NCBI GenBank assembly: GCA_003117195.1
Contig: BDSI01000004.1
Span: 1,359,290-1,423,289 of the forward strand
DNA: 64,000 nt
Direction: 5' to 3'
Source of the DNA: Eudorina sp. 2006-703-Eu-15
Taxonomy: Eukaryota > Chlorophyta > Chlorophyceae > Chlamydomonadales > Volvocaceae
The translations under genes were made by a program, and so were the position numbers. The notes under the pieces are model-generated. The model worked only from the letters and a program-made list of their open reading frames with translations. It was not told the DNA's origin and searched no databases. Shown here in pieces: positions 35,725 to 49,300 of this stretch. The first letter of the stretch is position 1. Every line of letters begins with the position of its first letter.

Positions 35725-35766
35725 GGGCGGGGCCCCAGCGCGAAGCGCGTTCGGGGGGCCCCGCCC
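35725..35766. repeat. GC-rich palindrome (12-bp arms)
   Basis: Arms GGGCGGGGCCCC (35725-35736) and its reverse complement (35755-35766), with an inner 18-base loop that contains GCGCGAAGCGCG. Such GC-rich palindromes are common in volvocine organelle and nuclear DNA. Confidence 0.85.
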
Positions 35767-36440
35767 CCTAGGATTGCCCCTGTCCGTTCCCGGAGCATTC
35801 CCGGAGCAATGAAATCGCGGAGGGAGGGGAAGGGAAACTGTCTGTGCGTGGGTCCGTCTGAAGCCTAACACGGCGCACTGTGCGTTCACGCGTTTGGCGC
35901 GCGGAAATTTGAAGAAGCCAACATTCTCTATACATTCATGCCAAGCTCCGAGTCGGAGCGGCCGCGCAGCCCAAGTCGCCGAGGATGGAAAGCTCCATGG
36001 ACAAGCGACCCGCCGGCGTCACCGCGCGCGGCTTGCGACGTTGCCGTTTACTTTCATTCAATGCCGTAATGTAAACAAAGGCCAGCGGTAGGTGCGGCGG
36101 ACTTTTAAGTGAAGGCAGCGGGCGACGACATTAGCGAAATTGCCGAGTTAAACTGTGCATCAATTGAGGTTTTCAAAGACAATGATTACATGAATTTACT
36201 GAAGTGAATTAAACGAGGAAACGGCAGTCGTCCGTAGTCATAGTGGCAGGCAGTTGAAGGCCGTTGGCGGCGCGTACTGCAGGTTGGTTTCGGGGCTACC
36301 CTACCTGCTTGAGCTTGCTCAATCTATGCACGCCGATCCACCTTCAACATCAACGACACCCTCAATGGCACCCTTTCACTCTCTCACACTCTTGCGCGGT
36401 AATAGAGTTTCCGTTGTAAAGCAAGCGGCCTGTACGGATT

Positions 36441-36487
36441 GTAGGGGCCCCGCCCTTCTTCCGGCTTCAAGGAAGCCGACCCCCTAC
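36441..36487. repeat. Nested GC-rich palindrome
   Basis: Outer arms GTAGGGG (36441-36447) and CCCCTAC (36481-36487) enclose an inner hairpin CGGCTTC-AAG-GAAGCCG (36462-36478). It lies just before the dispersed repeat copy at 36496. Confidence 0.8.
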
Positions 36488-36495
36488 TTGTCATT

Positions 36496-36660
36496 GTAGC
36501 CGTTACAAGGTGCGTGGATCCTTAGTCCCCACCGGGCGGCCCAGATACCTCGTAGGCGCCTCATCTCATCAACCCCCACCAAGGACTGCGCACCCATCCT
36601 CCAGCACTTGCGGCGCCGCGGGGCCGTCGTGCAGCTATACCGGGCAACACACCAGGTTGG
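36496..36660 (+). repeat. Dispersed repeat, copy A
   Basis: Shares with 39691-39856 the landmarks GTTACAAGGTG, CTCGTAGG, GCCTC, TCTCATCAACCCC and ACCAAGGACTGCGCACCCAT, in the same order and spacing. Non-coding. Confidence 0.8.
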
Positions 36661-37308
36661 CCAGTTGAGTCGCAACCCAGATACCATTCCGGCAATGCGG
36701 CCCACACACCGGCACGTGCGAACATCGCGCCTGCACGAAGTCTTTGGATGTCGCCATTGCTTTTGACAATAGCTCCACGTATCAGGTGAACTACCAGGAG
36801 CTGGATGTGTGGCAGACTGCGTGGCTCCGTCATTCTTATTGCGCGCAGGACACGCCTGCCTGTGCCTGCCAATGGCGCGAGACGGAGCCCTTGAGCGCAA
36901 GATAGAGGTACCCTGCACACGTAAGCAGGAACAGATTTGGGCCCGACCATCGTTCTGCGCTGCCGTAGATTAACGCACATGCCATGGATGGCCGCCAGCA
37001 GCTGCGCATCATGACATTTCGTGATAGTCTGGAGTTTGGAAGGTAGGTCAAGAAATAGCGGAAAGGATAATGACTAACATTGTACAACGGACGTACTGCT
37101 TCATAGACTGATGACGGTGCAGGACGCTGTCAAGCGGTTCATTAACAATAACCAACGCACTGATTTTGTGTAGCGCATGTTCAACTGGTCGTTTGTTTCC
37201 TGACCCGCGGTTCGTTCTTTCCTTAGGCGCCAAACAATCTGTCTGGCGCTGATGACTGCTCCCACGTAGAGCGCTCAGGCTTTGCGACAGCACTGTGGAA
37301 GAGGAGGG

Positions 37309-40300
37309 ATGCATTCCATTCATGCGGCTCTCGGCGCGGCGGATGTTCGCGCGCGCATTTTTGAACACGTAAGTGCTGTTCTCGCGGCGTCTTGCGCTGC
37401 CCAGAGCAAATTCGTTTCCTGGAAGTCTGATGGAGAAGGGAAGGGTCTCCACAATCAAAACCTGGCACATCTTTGTTTTCCCATCTTCTTTGCAGGCCAA
37501 GGCATATGCCGCGCAGGAAGGCGGATGCCTGTCAACGCACATCCAGCAGACGCTGACCAGGTCCGATACTGCTGGTGCACCTTGCTTTCCTGCTGTTGCC
37601 TGGCTCGCTGCATACCCTGCATCCCAGCCCAATCGGCGCGCGCCGAACTCGGGCGCTTTGGCATTTAGGACACCATCCATGCCGTTTTGGCGTTTTGCTT
37701 TGGGCGAAAGTTAGCTGAAGCACACGAGGTCGCGTATGCACCGTATCCTAAAGCAAAAGTTGGCACAACGCAGCGCTGATGATTTATTTGATCATACCCT
37801 TCACGGGCCGCAATGCGTTCGTTCTCTGCTACATGTCCTCTCAGGTTGGAGCAGGGCTTAGCCGCGCAGGAGAGCCTCGCCGGCGGCCTGCGGGCGGCAG
37901 GCTCCTCGCGTCGGACGCGGAGGAAGAAGGAGAAGAAGGAGACGAGAACGGAGCGCACGGCGGGGCCATCTCTTACCGCTGCCGCCGGCATCGACAACAC
38001 CAGCGCTGCCGCCGACGCTGCCGCGGCCCCGAACGCCATCGTCGATGCCACCGCGCACCTCGGCCTCACTGCCGGCCGCAAACGACCCAGATCGCCTTCG
38101 CCCAGCAGCGATGCCCAGGCTAAGGCTCCCCGCGTACCTCAACCTGAGCCTGCAGCGGCATCGGGGAACCCAGGCCTGGCCGCAACACGCCATTCGCAGC
38201 TGGAACTATCAGGTACGGAGCTTCCGGTCGGGGCGGCAGCGACGGCGGCACCGTCGCCGCCACCGCCACTGCCTAACATGGCCAACAGCCGGATCGATCG
38301 CGGCCTGTGGGTCCGAGCGCGCGCGGCCGCATCCTCAGCGGTCCGCTGCATGGCGGACTCTCTGCGCGCAAGGCGCTCGGCGGCTCGGGGCTTCCTGGGC
38401 CTTACCGCCGCGGCGCCGGGGCCCGGTGCAGACAGCAGCGGCGGCGGCGCCAGCGCGCGCAACGAAGCCGCGGCGGCGGCGGCGCCGGCGGCGCCGTGCA
38501 CGGATGGCCGCGGTGACGCCAGTGGCAGCGGCGGCAGCGCTGTGTGCGCACCGCTGATGACGCAGCAGGCCAGGGAAGGAGTGGCAGCGGGTGATGCAGC
38601 GGCAGCAGGCGCAGCAGGCGGGCGTGGTGCAGGAGATGCAGCAGGCACCGTAGACGCATCTGCAGGTCCCAAGGCGGATCACGGCGTGTCCGCTGTGGCG
38701 TCAGCGATTGACGAAGCAGTGGAAGGTGCACTGGCGGTGGCAGCCTCCGGTCATCTGGCGGCATCTCTCCCATCGCCTGCCGTCACGGTCCCGCTAGTGC
38801 GCGCACCGAATGGCGGAGGCCGAGGTGGCGGGGATGCAGCGGCGAGCACGCGTGGTGCAGGCGGTGTTGCACCTGTCAACCGCGCTGTGTCGCGCGCGGC
38901 AAAGCTGGCGGACCCCGTAACGGAGGACTTGGGGCATGGGCGGATGCGTGGCGGCGGCAGAACCGCCCAGGCGCTGCGCAGGTGCGGCGCTGCGGCCGGG
39001 CTGGCCCCTTCTTGCTCCCTTCCACATCTAGACAGGCGCGGCAAGTCATATGTGCATGTACGATCCTTCGTTATTGGCCCCAAAGAGCCGAATCGTCATG
39101 GCATTGATCTTTACTGCTGCTTTGTACATGGCTTCCAACACTGCACGCATGTTGACCAGGATTGGGCTCATCAAGCGAGCCGCTCAGAGTACTGGATGGT
39201 AGAAAATAAAAGAGAACATGGAGACGCGCCTTGACTACGTTTGGTGCTAACCCAAATCGACTTTACACCCATTCCTAGTGGTGACCCACATCGGCTGTTG
39301 ACCCAACTTGCGTGTTTGGCCGTAATTCGATGCTGACCCAAATCCGTGCCGACCCAGCCGCATAATGTGCGTCCCTCGCCGGGCCCCTTGCATGCTCCCT
39401 GCGTGGCCCCCCGCAGGCAGCAGCTGCGCCTGGACTCGTCTCACCCCGACACCGACCCGGCGGGTCGGCTGGACGCGCTGATCAAGGCCAAGATGCTGTC
39501 CTCCAGTCGCCTGCTGCACGGCCTTCGGGGGCAGGTCATGTTGGCGATCCGTACGGGCGTGGCGCTGCCGCAGTGCAGGTGAGGGGATACAGGGATGGGA
39601 CGGTCTAGACGGTCTGGAGGGTTCACCCACATCCGGGTCGGATGATATTATCTTATTTCGACGGTTACTGCATTACTTATTCATTCGTTTTGTAACCATT
39701 ACAAGGTGGACCCGTATCCCGACCGAGTGTTCCAACGGGCCTAGACAGCTCGTAGGTGCCTCGTCTCATCAACCCCTACCAAGGACTGCGCACCCATCCT
39801 CCATCACCCGCGGGGGGGGGGGTCATGCAGCCATACCGGCCACCAAACCAGGTTACCAGCGCGCCAGGATTGCCTCTCCTGGAAACCGCGCCAGACCCGC
39901 CTAATCACACGGCGGTGAGGGAACGGGGATTCGAACCGCCGAACTCTGGACAGAATAATGCCAGTGTCTTTCCCATTAGACGACCCCTCCCTTATTCAAT
40001 CGTTTGGTATTTGGGGCTTGACCTTGGACTAATGGAGCCGACGGAGCTTACGACCGTCTCATTGAGGCCCGGCACCCTCACGTGGTCCCTGCGTCACCCT
40101 GACACGCCGTCCCCCTTGGTCGATGCGCAGCGTGCCGGCCAACGGCCCGAGGGGCCGGCCTGGGGTGTTGCGCTGGATGACGTTCGAGGCGAGGGAGGCG
40201 GCGGACGCCAAGCTTCCGTGGGCGGACGTGGCCGCGGACTGCGCCCAGGTGGCCGCCGCGGCGGCCCGGCGCCAGGTGAGACCCATCCGCGGTCCTCCTC

Positions 40301-43300
40301 CGCTAGCTCGTCCGCTGGCTGCCTACCTCACTCGTGCTCAGCTCAAATCAGGGCGACGACCCCCTTGGCGCGCAGAAACCACCCGAGCGGGTGGGAGCTC
40401 GCCTCGTTCGGTTCTAAGACCATGGAATGCTTTCGACAGGCTGTCTATGGACGCATAAAGACGGTATCGCTGAGGACGGTACCGCTGCGAAGATGAATTG
40501 CCTTGACCGCGCGAGCGCGCTACGGTACCTGCAGCGCGTTCCGCCGCCTGACATGGCGCTTCCTTTTTGTATGGATGGATAACAATAGCGCGGCTGCCCC
40601 GTCTCCCAATTTGCGTACACAGGCGCGCGGCGCCTCCGGCGTTGCCGCGGCCGACGGCCGTGGATGGGGTGCAGGGCCGCGAGGGCGGGCCGGTGTCGCG
40701 TCCCTGGCAGCAGCCACCTCCGCGGGTGTGGCCGGGTGGCACGCTGAGGCGCTCGCGGAAATGAAACGGCGCCGGGAGGAGGCGGCGCGGCGGCGGATAG
40801 AGCTGCTCAAGTCCAGTGACATGCAGGTGTGTGCGTGTGCGTGTACGTTTGTGTTTGTGTTTATGCGTGTGGGGATGTCAAGCAAGCCGTTGCCGTTGCC
40901 GCACCTGTAGATGCACCTACGCTGCCGCCGTAGCCATTAGTACGATATGCGGCATTGTCTATCTGTACGCGCCGAATGCGCTTCCACCTAACAACCCCAA
41001 TCCCGCTCCGGCCGTGCCCCTGCGGCCCTGACGGATCGCAGTCGTACCTGGCGCTGGTGCGGCAGGAGAAGAGCTCCCGCCTGTCACAGATGCTCAACCA
41101 GACGGACGAGTGCCTGCGCTCCTTCGCGGCGCGGCTGGGGCTCGACGAAACTCTCCTCAGTGGGGGCGGCGGCGGCGGCGGAGGAGGCGAGGGAACGGGA
41201 GTATCGGGCTCCGCAGCCGCGGGTGGCGGCGGCGGGGGCGGCGGCGGTACGGACGCTCTGTTGGAGAGCAGCGAGGGCTGGGGCCGGCTGGCCACTCGGC
41301 TGGCGGCGGACATTCCCGTGCAGCCCGCGGGTCTGAAGGCCGAGCTGCGGCAGTACCAGATGCACGTGAGAACGAAGGAGGGCGGCAGAAAATTATAGGC
41401 GGGCGGCGGCCTGTGCGCTGTGCCGGGACAACAACGAACGTGTGTCTTCGTTTGGGAGCCCGGTCGCCTCCGTCACCGCAGCTCCATCCCTGTCACGCTG
41501 AGGCCGCTGGCCCTGTCATAGTTAGGCCGTCGGCGGCTGCTGCGCCCCTCCTCAGCCGCAGCAGCTGATTGGTGCTCCTAGGCAGTGTTCCAGGGTATTC
41601 CACCGGGACACCGACACCTCCGCCGCATGCCAACCTGGGCATCCCTGTGGCATTTTCATGTCTGTTCTGCTGCTGCTGCTCCTACAGTCGCGAGCCACCG
41701 TTCTGTCCCCGTGCTGATCCTGCCGTCCTGCCTCCATTTTCCTTCCCCACCTGGCACCTCGTGTGTCGGGGTACTCCTGCCCGCCTACCCCTCCAGGGGC
41801 TGCGGTGGTTGGTCGGGCTCCACGACGCTGGGCTCAACGGCATCTTGGCGGATGACATGGGCCTCGGCAAGACGGTGCAGGTGCGTGATAACCGCAAGAA
41901 CATGCATGGATCCAGGTTCCACCGAGCCGCTTGAGCTCCAGCTCGGCATAAATGAACAGTAGTTTTCCGCTGCTGCGTGTTCTGTTGCGATTGATCAATG
42001 ACTTGTCGCGGCCGTAAATGCCTTGGTACCGGCATGAAGAAATGAGTGGTAGGTGGTCGTTTCGCCCCGAAACTTACTGAGTCGCGTGCTGCAGTGGACC
42101 CGCGGGTCAGCGGTGACAGCCGAAGCCTCGCTTCGTGTGTTGATTGGGTGAGCAGGTCATCGCGCTGCTGGTGTACCTGGTGGAGGTGAGGTCCAAGCCG
42201 GGGCCCTTCCTCATCGCGGCGCCCTCCTCGGTGCTGCCCAACTGGGCGGCGGAGCTGCGCCGCTGGGCGCCCTCGCTGCGGCTGGTGGAGTACCGCGGGT
42301 CGGCGGAGGTCCGCGAGCAGATATGGCTGGAGCAGGTGGGACGGTTGGGACGGTTGTGACGGTTGGGTGCGTGTGGCTGGGTGCGGCCGGGTGCTGAGTA
42401 TTGGGGGTACCCACCGCCCGAAAAGTCGGTGGGTTGCAGGAAACGCGTACGTCGCACTAAGCAAGAGCTTTCTAAATGCAAGCAAGGGCAACGCACTGCT
42501 GCCAATGGGGTCATGGGCCAGCGCTTGTATGTCGTACGCCCGCCGACGGAAACGTGTCTCTTCTGTCTTCTCCCACCGGCTGTACTGTGCGAACATCTGG
42601 ACATGGACAGATGTGCGGCCATGGTGGCGTCCGGCAGCGCTCCGGTACCAGTGGCGGCGGCGGCCGCGCGGGCTCGACGGCGGCCCCGTTCCATGTGGTG
42701 CTGACCAGCTACGAGTTTCTGATGGGCCGCAACGACCGGCCGCGTCTGGCGCGCCTGCGCTACAGCCACATCATCGTGGACGAGGGGCACCGGCTCAAGA
42801 ACGCGGGCTGCAAGCTCAATACGGAGCTGGGCCACTACCGCGCCACCAGCAGGCTGCTGCTGACAGGTACGTGTACGGGGTGCATGGTGTACGGTGTACG
42901 GGGTGCATAGTACGGCAATGCCCAGGGGACGGTCGTTTTCGTTGGTTGAGGGCAGCGTTGTGGCGTGAGCACGTGTTCCGTGTAGCTGCTTATCGCGCAT
43001 GTATGATGTATCTGTTGGCAATACAAGGGTGCGTGACATGTGATATGTCAAACGGGCAACATTCGTGACGCCGGCGCAGTCGGTCGGTTTATGACGCCTC
43101 CACGCCGGCCCACCCACTCGACCTGCTGCAGGCACGCCGCTCCAGAACCGGCTGGACGAGCTCTGGTCGCTGCTCAACTTCCTCATGCCTGCCCTCTTCG
43201 ACAGCGGCGACGACTTTGCGGCCTGGTTCTCGGCCCCCCTGGAGGCGCTCAAGGGCGCGGGCGGCTGCTCCTCGAGGGAGGGTGACGTGGCGGCGCTGAG

Positions 43301-46300
43301 CCAGGAGGAGTATCTGCTGGTCACCAGCCGGCTGCATCAGGTGAGCTATGTGCATGCATGACATCAAGTTGCATAAGGTCACATGCATTAGGCTGCTCGC
43401 ATCTGCTTTGGTTACATGCGTTAGGTTACATGCGTAACGCAGGCATTACGTTGCAACGTCGCAATGCCTGCCGTACAGCTGTCGTACACCTCATATGAAA
43501 ACCACCGATTTTGTTTTCCTGTCGTACCAGGTATTCCCTAAACACAAGGTACGTTGGCCCTCGGCACCAGTCAGCCTCTGCTTTTATATTATAAGTTTAA
43601 TGCCGCCCAATCACATCGTGGCATGGCGCTGTCCGTCCACAGGTGCTGAGGCCGTTCATGCTGCGGAGGCTCAAGGAGTCGGTGGCCTCCGAGCTGCCCG
43701 CCAAGAGCGAAGTTGTCCTCACGGCGGCGCTGGGGCCCTACCAGGTGGCGCTGATGGACATCGTGAAGCACGGCTTCGAGAGCGCGGCGGCGGCCTCGTC
43801 CGGCGGCGGCGGGGGCAGTGGCAGCAGCTCCGGTAACAACAACAGCAGCAGCAGCAACAGCAGCGCGGCCGTCAACAGGGCGGTCAACAACACGGTCATG
43901 GAGATGCGGAACATCTGCAATCATCCATTCATCAGGTACAGTACGTAACAACTGTGCGATGAGAACCCTAATGATGTTTCCTTATCAGTGTACGGGGGCC
44001 AGCAGTAGTCGAGATCGTTGCCGTATAAATAAATACTACCGCGCTCCCGCGAATCTTATTTGGTGCCTCTCATTGGCGGGGCATTTCAGCCGATGACACC
44101 GATGGGCTTTGCTAATACCGTCCGTCATCCCCTGATCATGACCGCCCTGATCCCGTCCCGGAAACCTCCACCCCACAGCAAGCTGCATCCCGACATGGGC
44201 GAGTCCTCCCTGCCGCCCGCCGCCCAGCGCCACTGCGGCCTCCCGCCGCTGGTCACGCTCTGCGGCAAGATGGAGCTGCTGGACCGGCTGCTGGTCAGGC
44301 TGCACGCCGTACCGCCGCTGCCGCCACCACCATCATCCACCCCATCCACCGCAGCTGCCGTCGTCGGCTCCGAAACCTCATCCGGCGGCGGTTCCGCCGG
44401 CGCCCAGCAGGGCGGCCGCCCTGGCGGCGGCGGCGGCGGCGGCGTCTCGGCCCGGCGCCACAAGGTGCTGTTGTTCGCCACCATGACCCGGGCGCTCGAC
44501 CTGGTGGAGGAGTACCTGGACTGGAGGGGCTTCGAGTGGGCCAGGCTGGATGGCAGCACCGCGGCGGCGGAGCGCGGGGCGCTCATCGCGGACTTCAACC
44601 GACCGGGTGAGTGAGTGACGATTGGCCGCGGATGCAGCCGCCGACCCGTGGTTCGTAACCGCTCGTCGCCATGCGCCTGCGGGGGACATTGACAGGGCAT
44701 CCTGGATCGCAGTCCGCGTCTGGGGTTTCTGGGGATTCGCCGGAACGAGTAGAGTCTGGCTTGGAGCCTAATGTTCGTCATGCCCCAGCCAGGGCAATCT
44801 GGGGCAAACTGCCAAGGCCCCGTTAAAGAGCCCGTCACCGCGACGCCGCCTGCGGGGTGATCGCTGACGTTGTCATCCCGACGCATCTTGCTGCCCGCAG
44901 ACTCAAACACCTTCATCTTTCTGCTGAGCCTCAAGGCGGGTGGAGTGGGTCTCAATCTGCAGGTGAAGCGCGGGGCGGGTGGCGGGGCGGGTGGCGGGGC
45001 GGGTGGCGGGGCGGGTGGCGACGGAGCGGATGGGTGCGCACCCTGCTGGGGCTCAGGCACGGTCCATGATGTGGGGGCCAGCGCGGGGAAATCGCATCAG
45101 GCACGTCAAGGCAGGCGTGGACATCCGATGCCCTGACAGCTTGCACCCAGGCCCCGCTGCCGTCCATGCACCAGTCGCCGTACATCCTGCGCCCAGCACA
45201 CACGGCAGCGTTGTACTACATTCATGCGGCCCCCCGTGCGTGTCCTCCGCCCGCCAGGCCGCGGACACGGTCATCCTGTACGACACCGACTGGAACCCGC
45301 AGCTGGACCTGCAGGTGGGAGTAGTGCACGGGTGGCCCTCGTGTTATGAGTGATGTTACAGAATGACCCACGAATGAGCCACGGGTCCGTCCAGACGCAC
45401 CTGTGGAGGTTTGCACCCCCTCCCCTTGCGCCGCCGCACCTGCCCCCACGCACCACCCGCAGGCCCAGGCCCGGGCGCACCGCATCGGCCAGACGCGGGA
45501 GGTGCGCGTGTTCCGGCTGCTGACGGCGGGCACCATCGAGGAACACATCGCGGCGGTCGCGGAGGAGAAACGCAAGTTCGCGGACAGCTCCATCACAGGT
45601 GCGTGGTGCGTGTGCGTGATCGGCTGGTCACATGAGGCAGTAAGCGTGCCAGTACGACTGAGCCTGTCGCGACGTGCAAGCTTTTGTACATGGGCTGCAG
45701 ATCCGATAACGGATGGAGGGTCGAGGGCGCGCGTTTGGTTTGGTGGAGGGTTTCCTAACCGGAGCTTACCGACACCTGGGCCTCCGTCACCACCTGGGCC
45801 TCCGTCACCACCTGGGCCTCCGTCACCACCTGGGCCTTCCCCACATCCCGCTTCCAGGCGGGTTCTTCGACGGACAGACCAGCGCCGAGGAGCGCCGCGA
45901 GTACCTGCTCAAGCTGCTGGACACGGGCGCCGGCGCCACGGGCGCGGGCGCGGGCGCCGCCGCCGCCGCTGAGGCGGGGATGCTGAGCGACGCGGAGCTC
46001 AACCGACTGGTGGCGCGCGGTCCGGAGGAGCTCGCCTTCCTGGAGGCAGAGGACGAGAGGCGCCGCCGCGCGGCGGCACCGGCGGCAGCGGCAGCGGCAG
46101 CCGCTGGAGGCGCGGCTGTAGCTAGCGTTGCAGAGACTACAGGCGGCGGCCGCTACAGCCGGCTGCTTCCCGGGGAGCTGTGCGCGCCGCTCGTGGAACT
46201 GGCGGCGGAGACGAACCGCCCCAAGAACCCGGACGAGGGCAAGGTGTTCGGGCGGGGGATGCGGCGGGTCAACTCCGAGTCTGCGCTGATGGGGACCGGC

Positions 46301-49300
46301 GGCGGCGGCGGCGCAGGCGGCGCAGTCGCTGCCAAGGAGAAGGCGAAGGACAGCGCGAAGCGGCCGAGTGGGCAAAGGCCGCCGAAGGTGCCGGCGGCAC
46401 CACCGGCGGCGGCTCCGCCGCCGCCTGGCTCGAGGAAGCGTGCGGATGAGGGACGACGGCGCAGCAGCTCTGCACCGCCAACACCCAACTGCAGCAAGGC
46501 CCCCGATCCACCCCAGACTCGCCAGCGCCCTGACCGCGCGGCCGCGCCTCCGCCTCCACGGCCCGGCGCCGCCAGCCAGAGGGTCCAGGAAGCAACCGAG
46601 GCGGGCGCCAGACCGGCCCGTGTTGCGGGAGACACCCGTGGCGCCGCCGTTTCGCTGCTGGCCGATGCCACTGCTGCCGCTACTGTTCCCACTCCCGGTA
46701 CGACATCTGCAAGCGCTCTTCCAACGGCTCCTCCTACAGCGCTTGCTACAGCGCCTGCTACAGCGCCTGCTACAGCGCCTGTTACAGCAGGCCCCGCACC
46801 TGTTACGGCCCCATCGGCAGAGGCTAAACCGGCAGTGGCGGCATCCACGGTGCGCCCCCCTGCGGCGGCTGCCGGGCGAACACAGGCGACGATACCAGTG
46901 CTCGCAGCAGCAGGGGCGGAGGTAGCACCGGCGGCAGCGCTTGCAGCCGCAAGCGCCGGCTGCGAAGCGGTGTCTTGTGGAGAGGATCTCACGGCCCCGG
47001 GGACCGCGGAGAGGAATATCGCCGGCGTCGGCGCCGCCGCCACCGCCGCTGTCGCGGCGGCTCCGGAGCCTCTCGCTCAGCCGGAGCTAACCTGCACTCA
47101 CACTCGTGCGACAAGTCGTGCGAAAACTGCGGCTACGACTGCTGCTGCTGTTCCTGTTGATGCTACAGCCCTGAATGCGGTCCCTGCTTTTGCCAGTGGC
47201 GTCAGCGGGGACGCGGCCCAGCAGGAGCCAGATGGTGGGTCCCGCTGCGCACCCCGGCTCAGCAAACGCGCTCGTGAGCGGAGTCCTGTGGTGGACACCG
47301 GCCAGGCGCCGCTGGCAGCCTCCCAGCCGGAGGTCCAGCCTGTGCCGCAGCCCCGCGGCACTCCTGCTAGGGATGGCAATGGCGGTGGCAGCGGCGGCGG
47401 CAGTCGCGGCGGCAGCGGCGGTGGCGGTGGCGGGGATGCAGCGGCCGAAGGGATGAAGACGGGGCCCAGCCAGGGGGGGTCAGAAGCGCAGGGCGATGGC
47501 GCGCCGGATGAGGAGCGTGTGGGCGTGCAGCCCGCGGGCGCATTGCCGGCCGCAGCGGGGGCTGGGGAGGCCGCGCGGGAGGTCCCGTCGGGCGCCGCCC
47601 TGGTCGGCTGGCAAATGCTGGTGGGTTGCCTGCTGCCTGTGGCCGCTTGCAAGGCTCCGAAACCCGAACCCATGCTGCGGCCCTCAGGGCGCGGATGGGG
47701 GAGGCTGCTGTGTGCTCGTTTTGGGGGGAAGAACTCTGTCCGCATCGCCTTCATTAGGAACACGGCAGGCCTCCAGCAATCTCCAAAGACCGGTCGCTGG
47801 AGACGTCGATTGCTTGCTGACGGGTGCAGTCGGGCGGTGCTCGTCTTGACGGCTGCTTTTTTTCATGCGCCGCTAGCTGCACGGCCAAGTCCCTGATTCT
47901 GTCCCCACCGTTCGCTCCCTCCCTTCCATGGATTCGCTGCATCACACTCCCCCCGCCGTCATCGCGCTGGACCCGAACCGCATCGATGGGCCCCGTGTTG
48001 ACAGCTGGCGGGCCCCCGCGGCCGCAAGTCGCTTGCCGGCACCATCACCGAGTACAACCCCGAGCGCGTCAAGTGCAGGTGGTACGTGCGGTTCGACAGC
48101 TGTACGGCAGCGGCGTATGACGCCGCAGGCGAGTGGGGTCTGCTGGAGGAGGGCGACCGCGTCTGGGTGACGTACCGCTTCAGGCGGCGGGTGCTGTCCC
48201 TCTCCGCTGGCGATGGCAGCGGCACGTCTGTGGACGCCACCGGTGCCGGTCGTGTCAGCGGCACCTACCGCGGCACCGCCGGCGCTGACGGGTCTGCAGC
48301 GGGCGGTGGCTGCGGTAACGACAATAACGAGAACAGCAAACCCAAGGGTGATTGCAGCGTAGGCGACAGGGATGAGGAGGAGGACGGTGTCATCACTGGC
48401 AGCGCGGACAGGGCAGCAGCGGTGCCGTATCCGCTTGGGAAGCGGCCGCCGGCTGCAGCCGCCACCGCCCCTGCCGCAGCCGCTCACACTGCGACCCGCG
48501 AAGCGGTGCGGCGGTCCACACGGACCAAGCTCGAGGAAAGGAGTGAAGCCCGGCGGCTGGATGGCTACCAGTCGGAGGAGGGCCAGGGCCAGGGCCTGGG
48601 CCAGGGGCAGGGGCAGGGGCAGCCACCGCTGAGCGTAATACCCGGACGCGCCGTCGGCGGTGCCGGGACGGATGCCGCCGCTGTTGCTGTACCGAAGGTC
48701 GATCAGAAGGCTGGAGCGCAGGACGGCGACGGTGCCGGCGAGGAGCGGCAGGGCCTAATGGAACGCGAGTCGAAGCGCGCTCGTCTGCTGACACAGCAGG
48801 GCGCATCTGCGGCGGGTGTGGGCGCGTCGGCTAACGGCGGCGAGGCGCTGGTGGGCAGGGCGCTGCTGGTGAGCTGTCGTACTGCGGTCGTATGCAGTTA
48901 GGAAAGAGGAAGAACAAATTGCTCCAGTACAAAGCCAGGGAGGGCCGAGCTTAGAGCCAGCGAGGATGTTATTGCGTGTGATGTTTCGGTTGGGTCCGGG
49001 GCTTGCTTGGGACCGGCGTGTCTGGGTTGTGGAAACCCTCGAGTACGGCAAGGGGCTGGGCGAGCTGCCGTACCAGTGGAGTTCATACACGACAGCCATC
49101 TATCCCAGGCGCTTCCTCACGCAGCTGTTTGCCATGACTGAGGATGCCGTGCCTATCTAACGAGGCAGAGACAGGCATGCCGTACCGTGTGTATTTCTGC
49201 TGCATCGATTACTACGTCCTCAAGCTGCTCTCTTTGTTTTGCCTCGTGGCCTAATCAGGATACCTCACTCTGCCCGTCCTAACCCCTGCTGCCTACCTAT

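Larger units (their letters stand above)
35069..37308. other. Intergenic region with palindromes and a dispersed repeat
   Basis: No convincing coding exon. Contains two GC-rich hairpins (35725-35766, 36441-36487) and one copy of a dispersed repeat (36496-36660). AT-rich patches occur near 35220-35260 and 36130-36230. Confidence 0.55.

Noticed and set aside
38982..39234. Separate gene ending at the TGA at 39232, just before the SNF2 helicase
   Set aside because: A donor at 38981 (CGCAG|GTGCGG) and an acceptor before 39417 join in matching phase straight into the SNF2 N-terminal region, so the stop lies in an intron.
39913..39988. Functional nuclear tRNA gene
   Set aside because: The acceptor and T stems do not pair well, and the anticodon arm has extra bases.
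45713..45857. In-frame upstream extension of the large SNF2 exon
   Set aside because: It consists of an 18-bp intronic tandem repeat; the acceptor at 45857 and the one-base carry-over from the preceding exon fit exactly.
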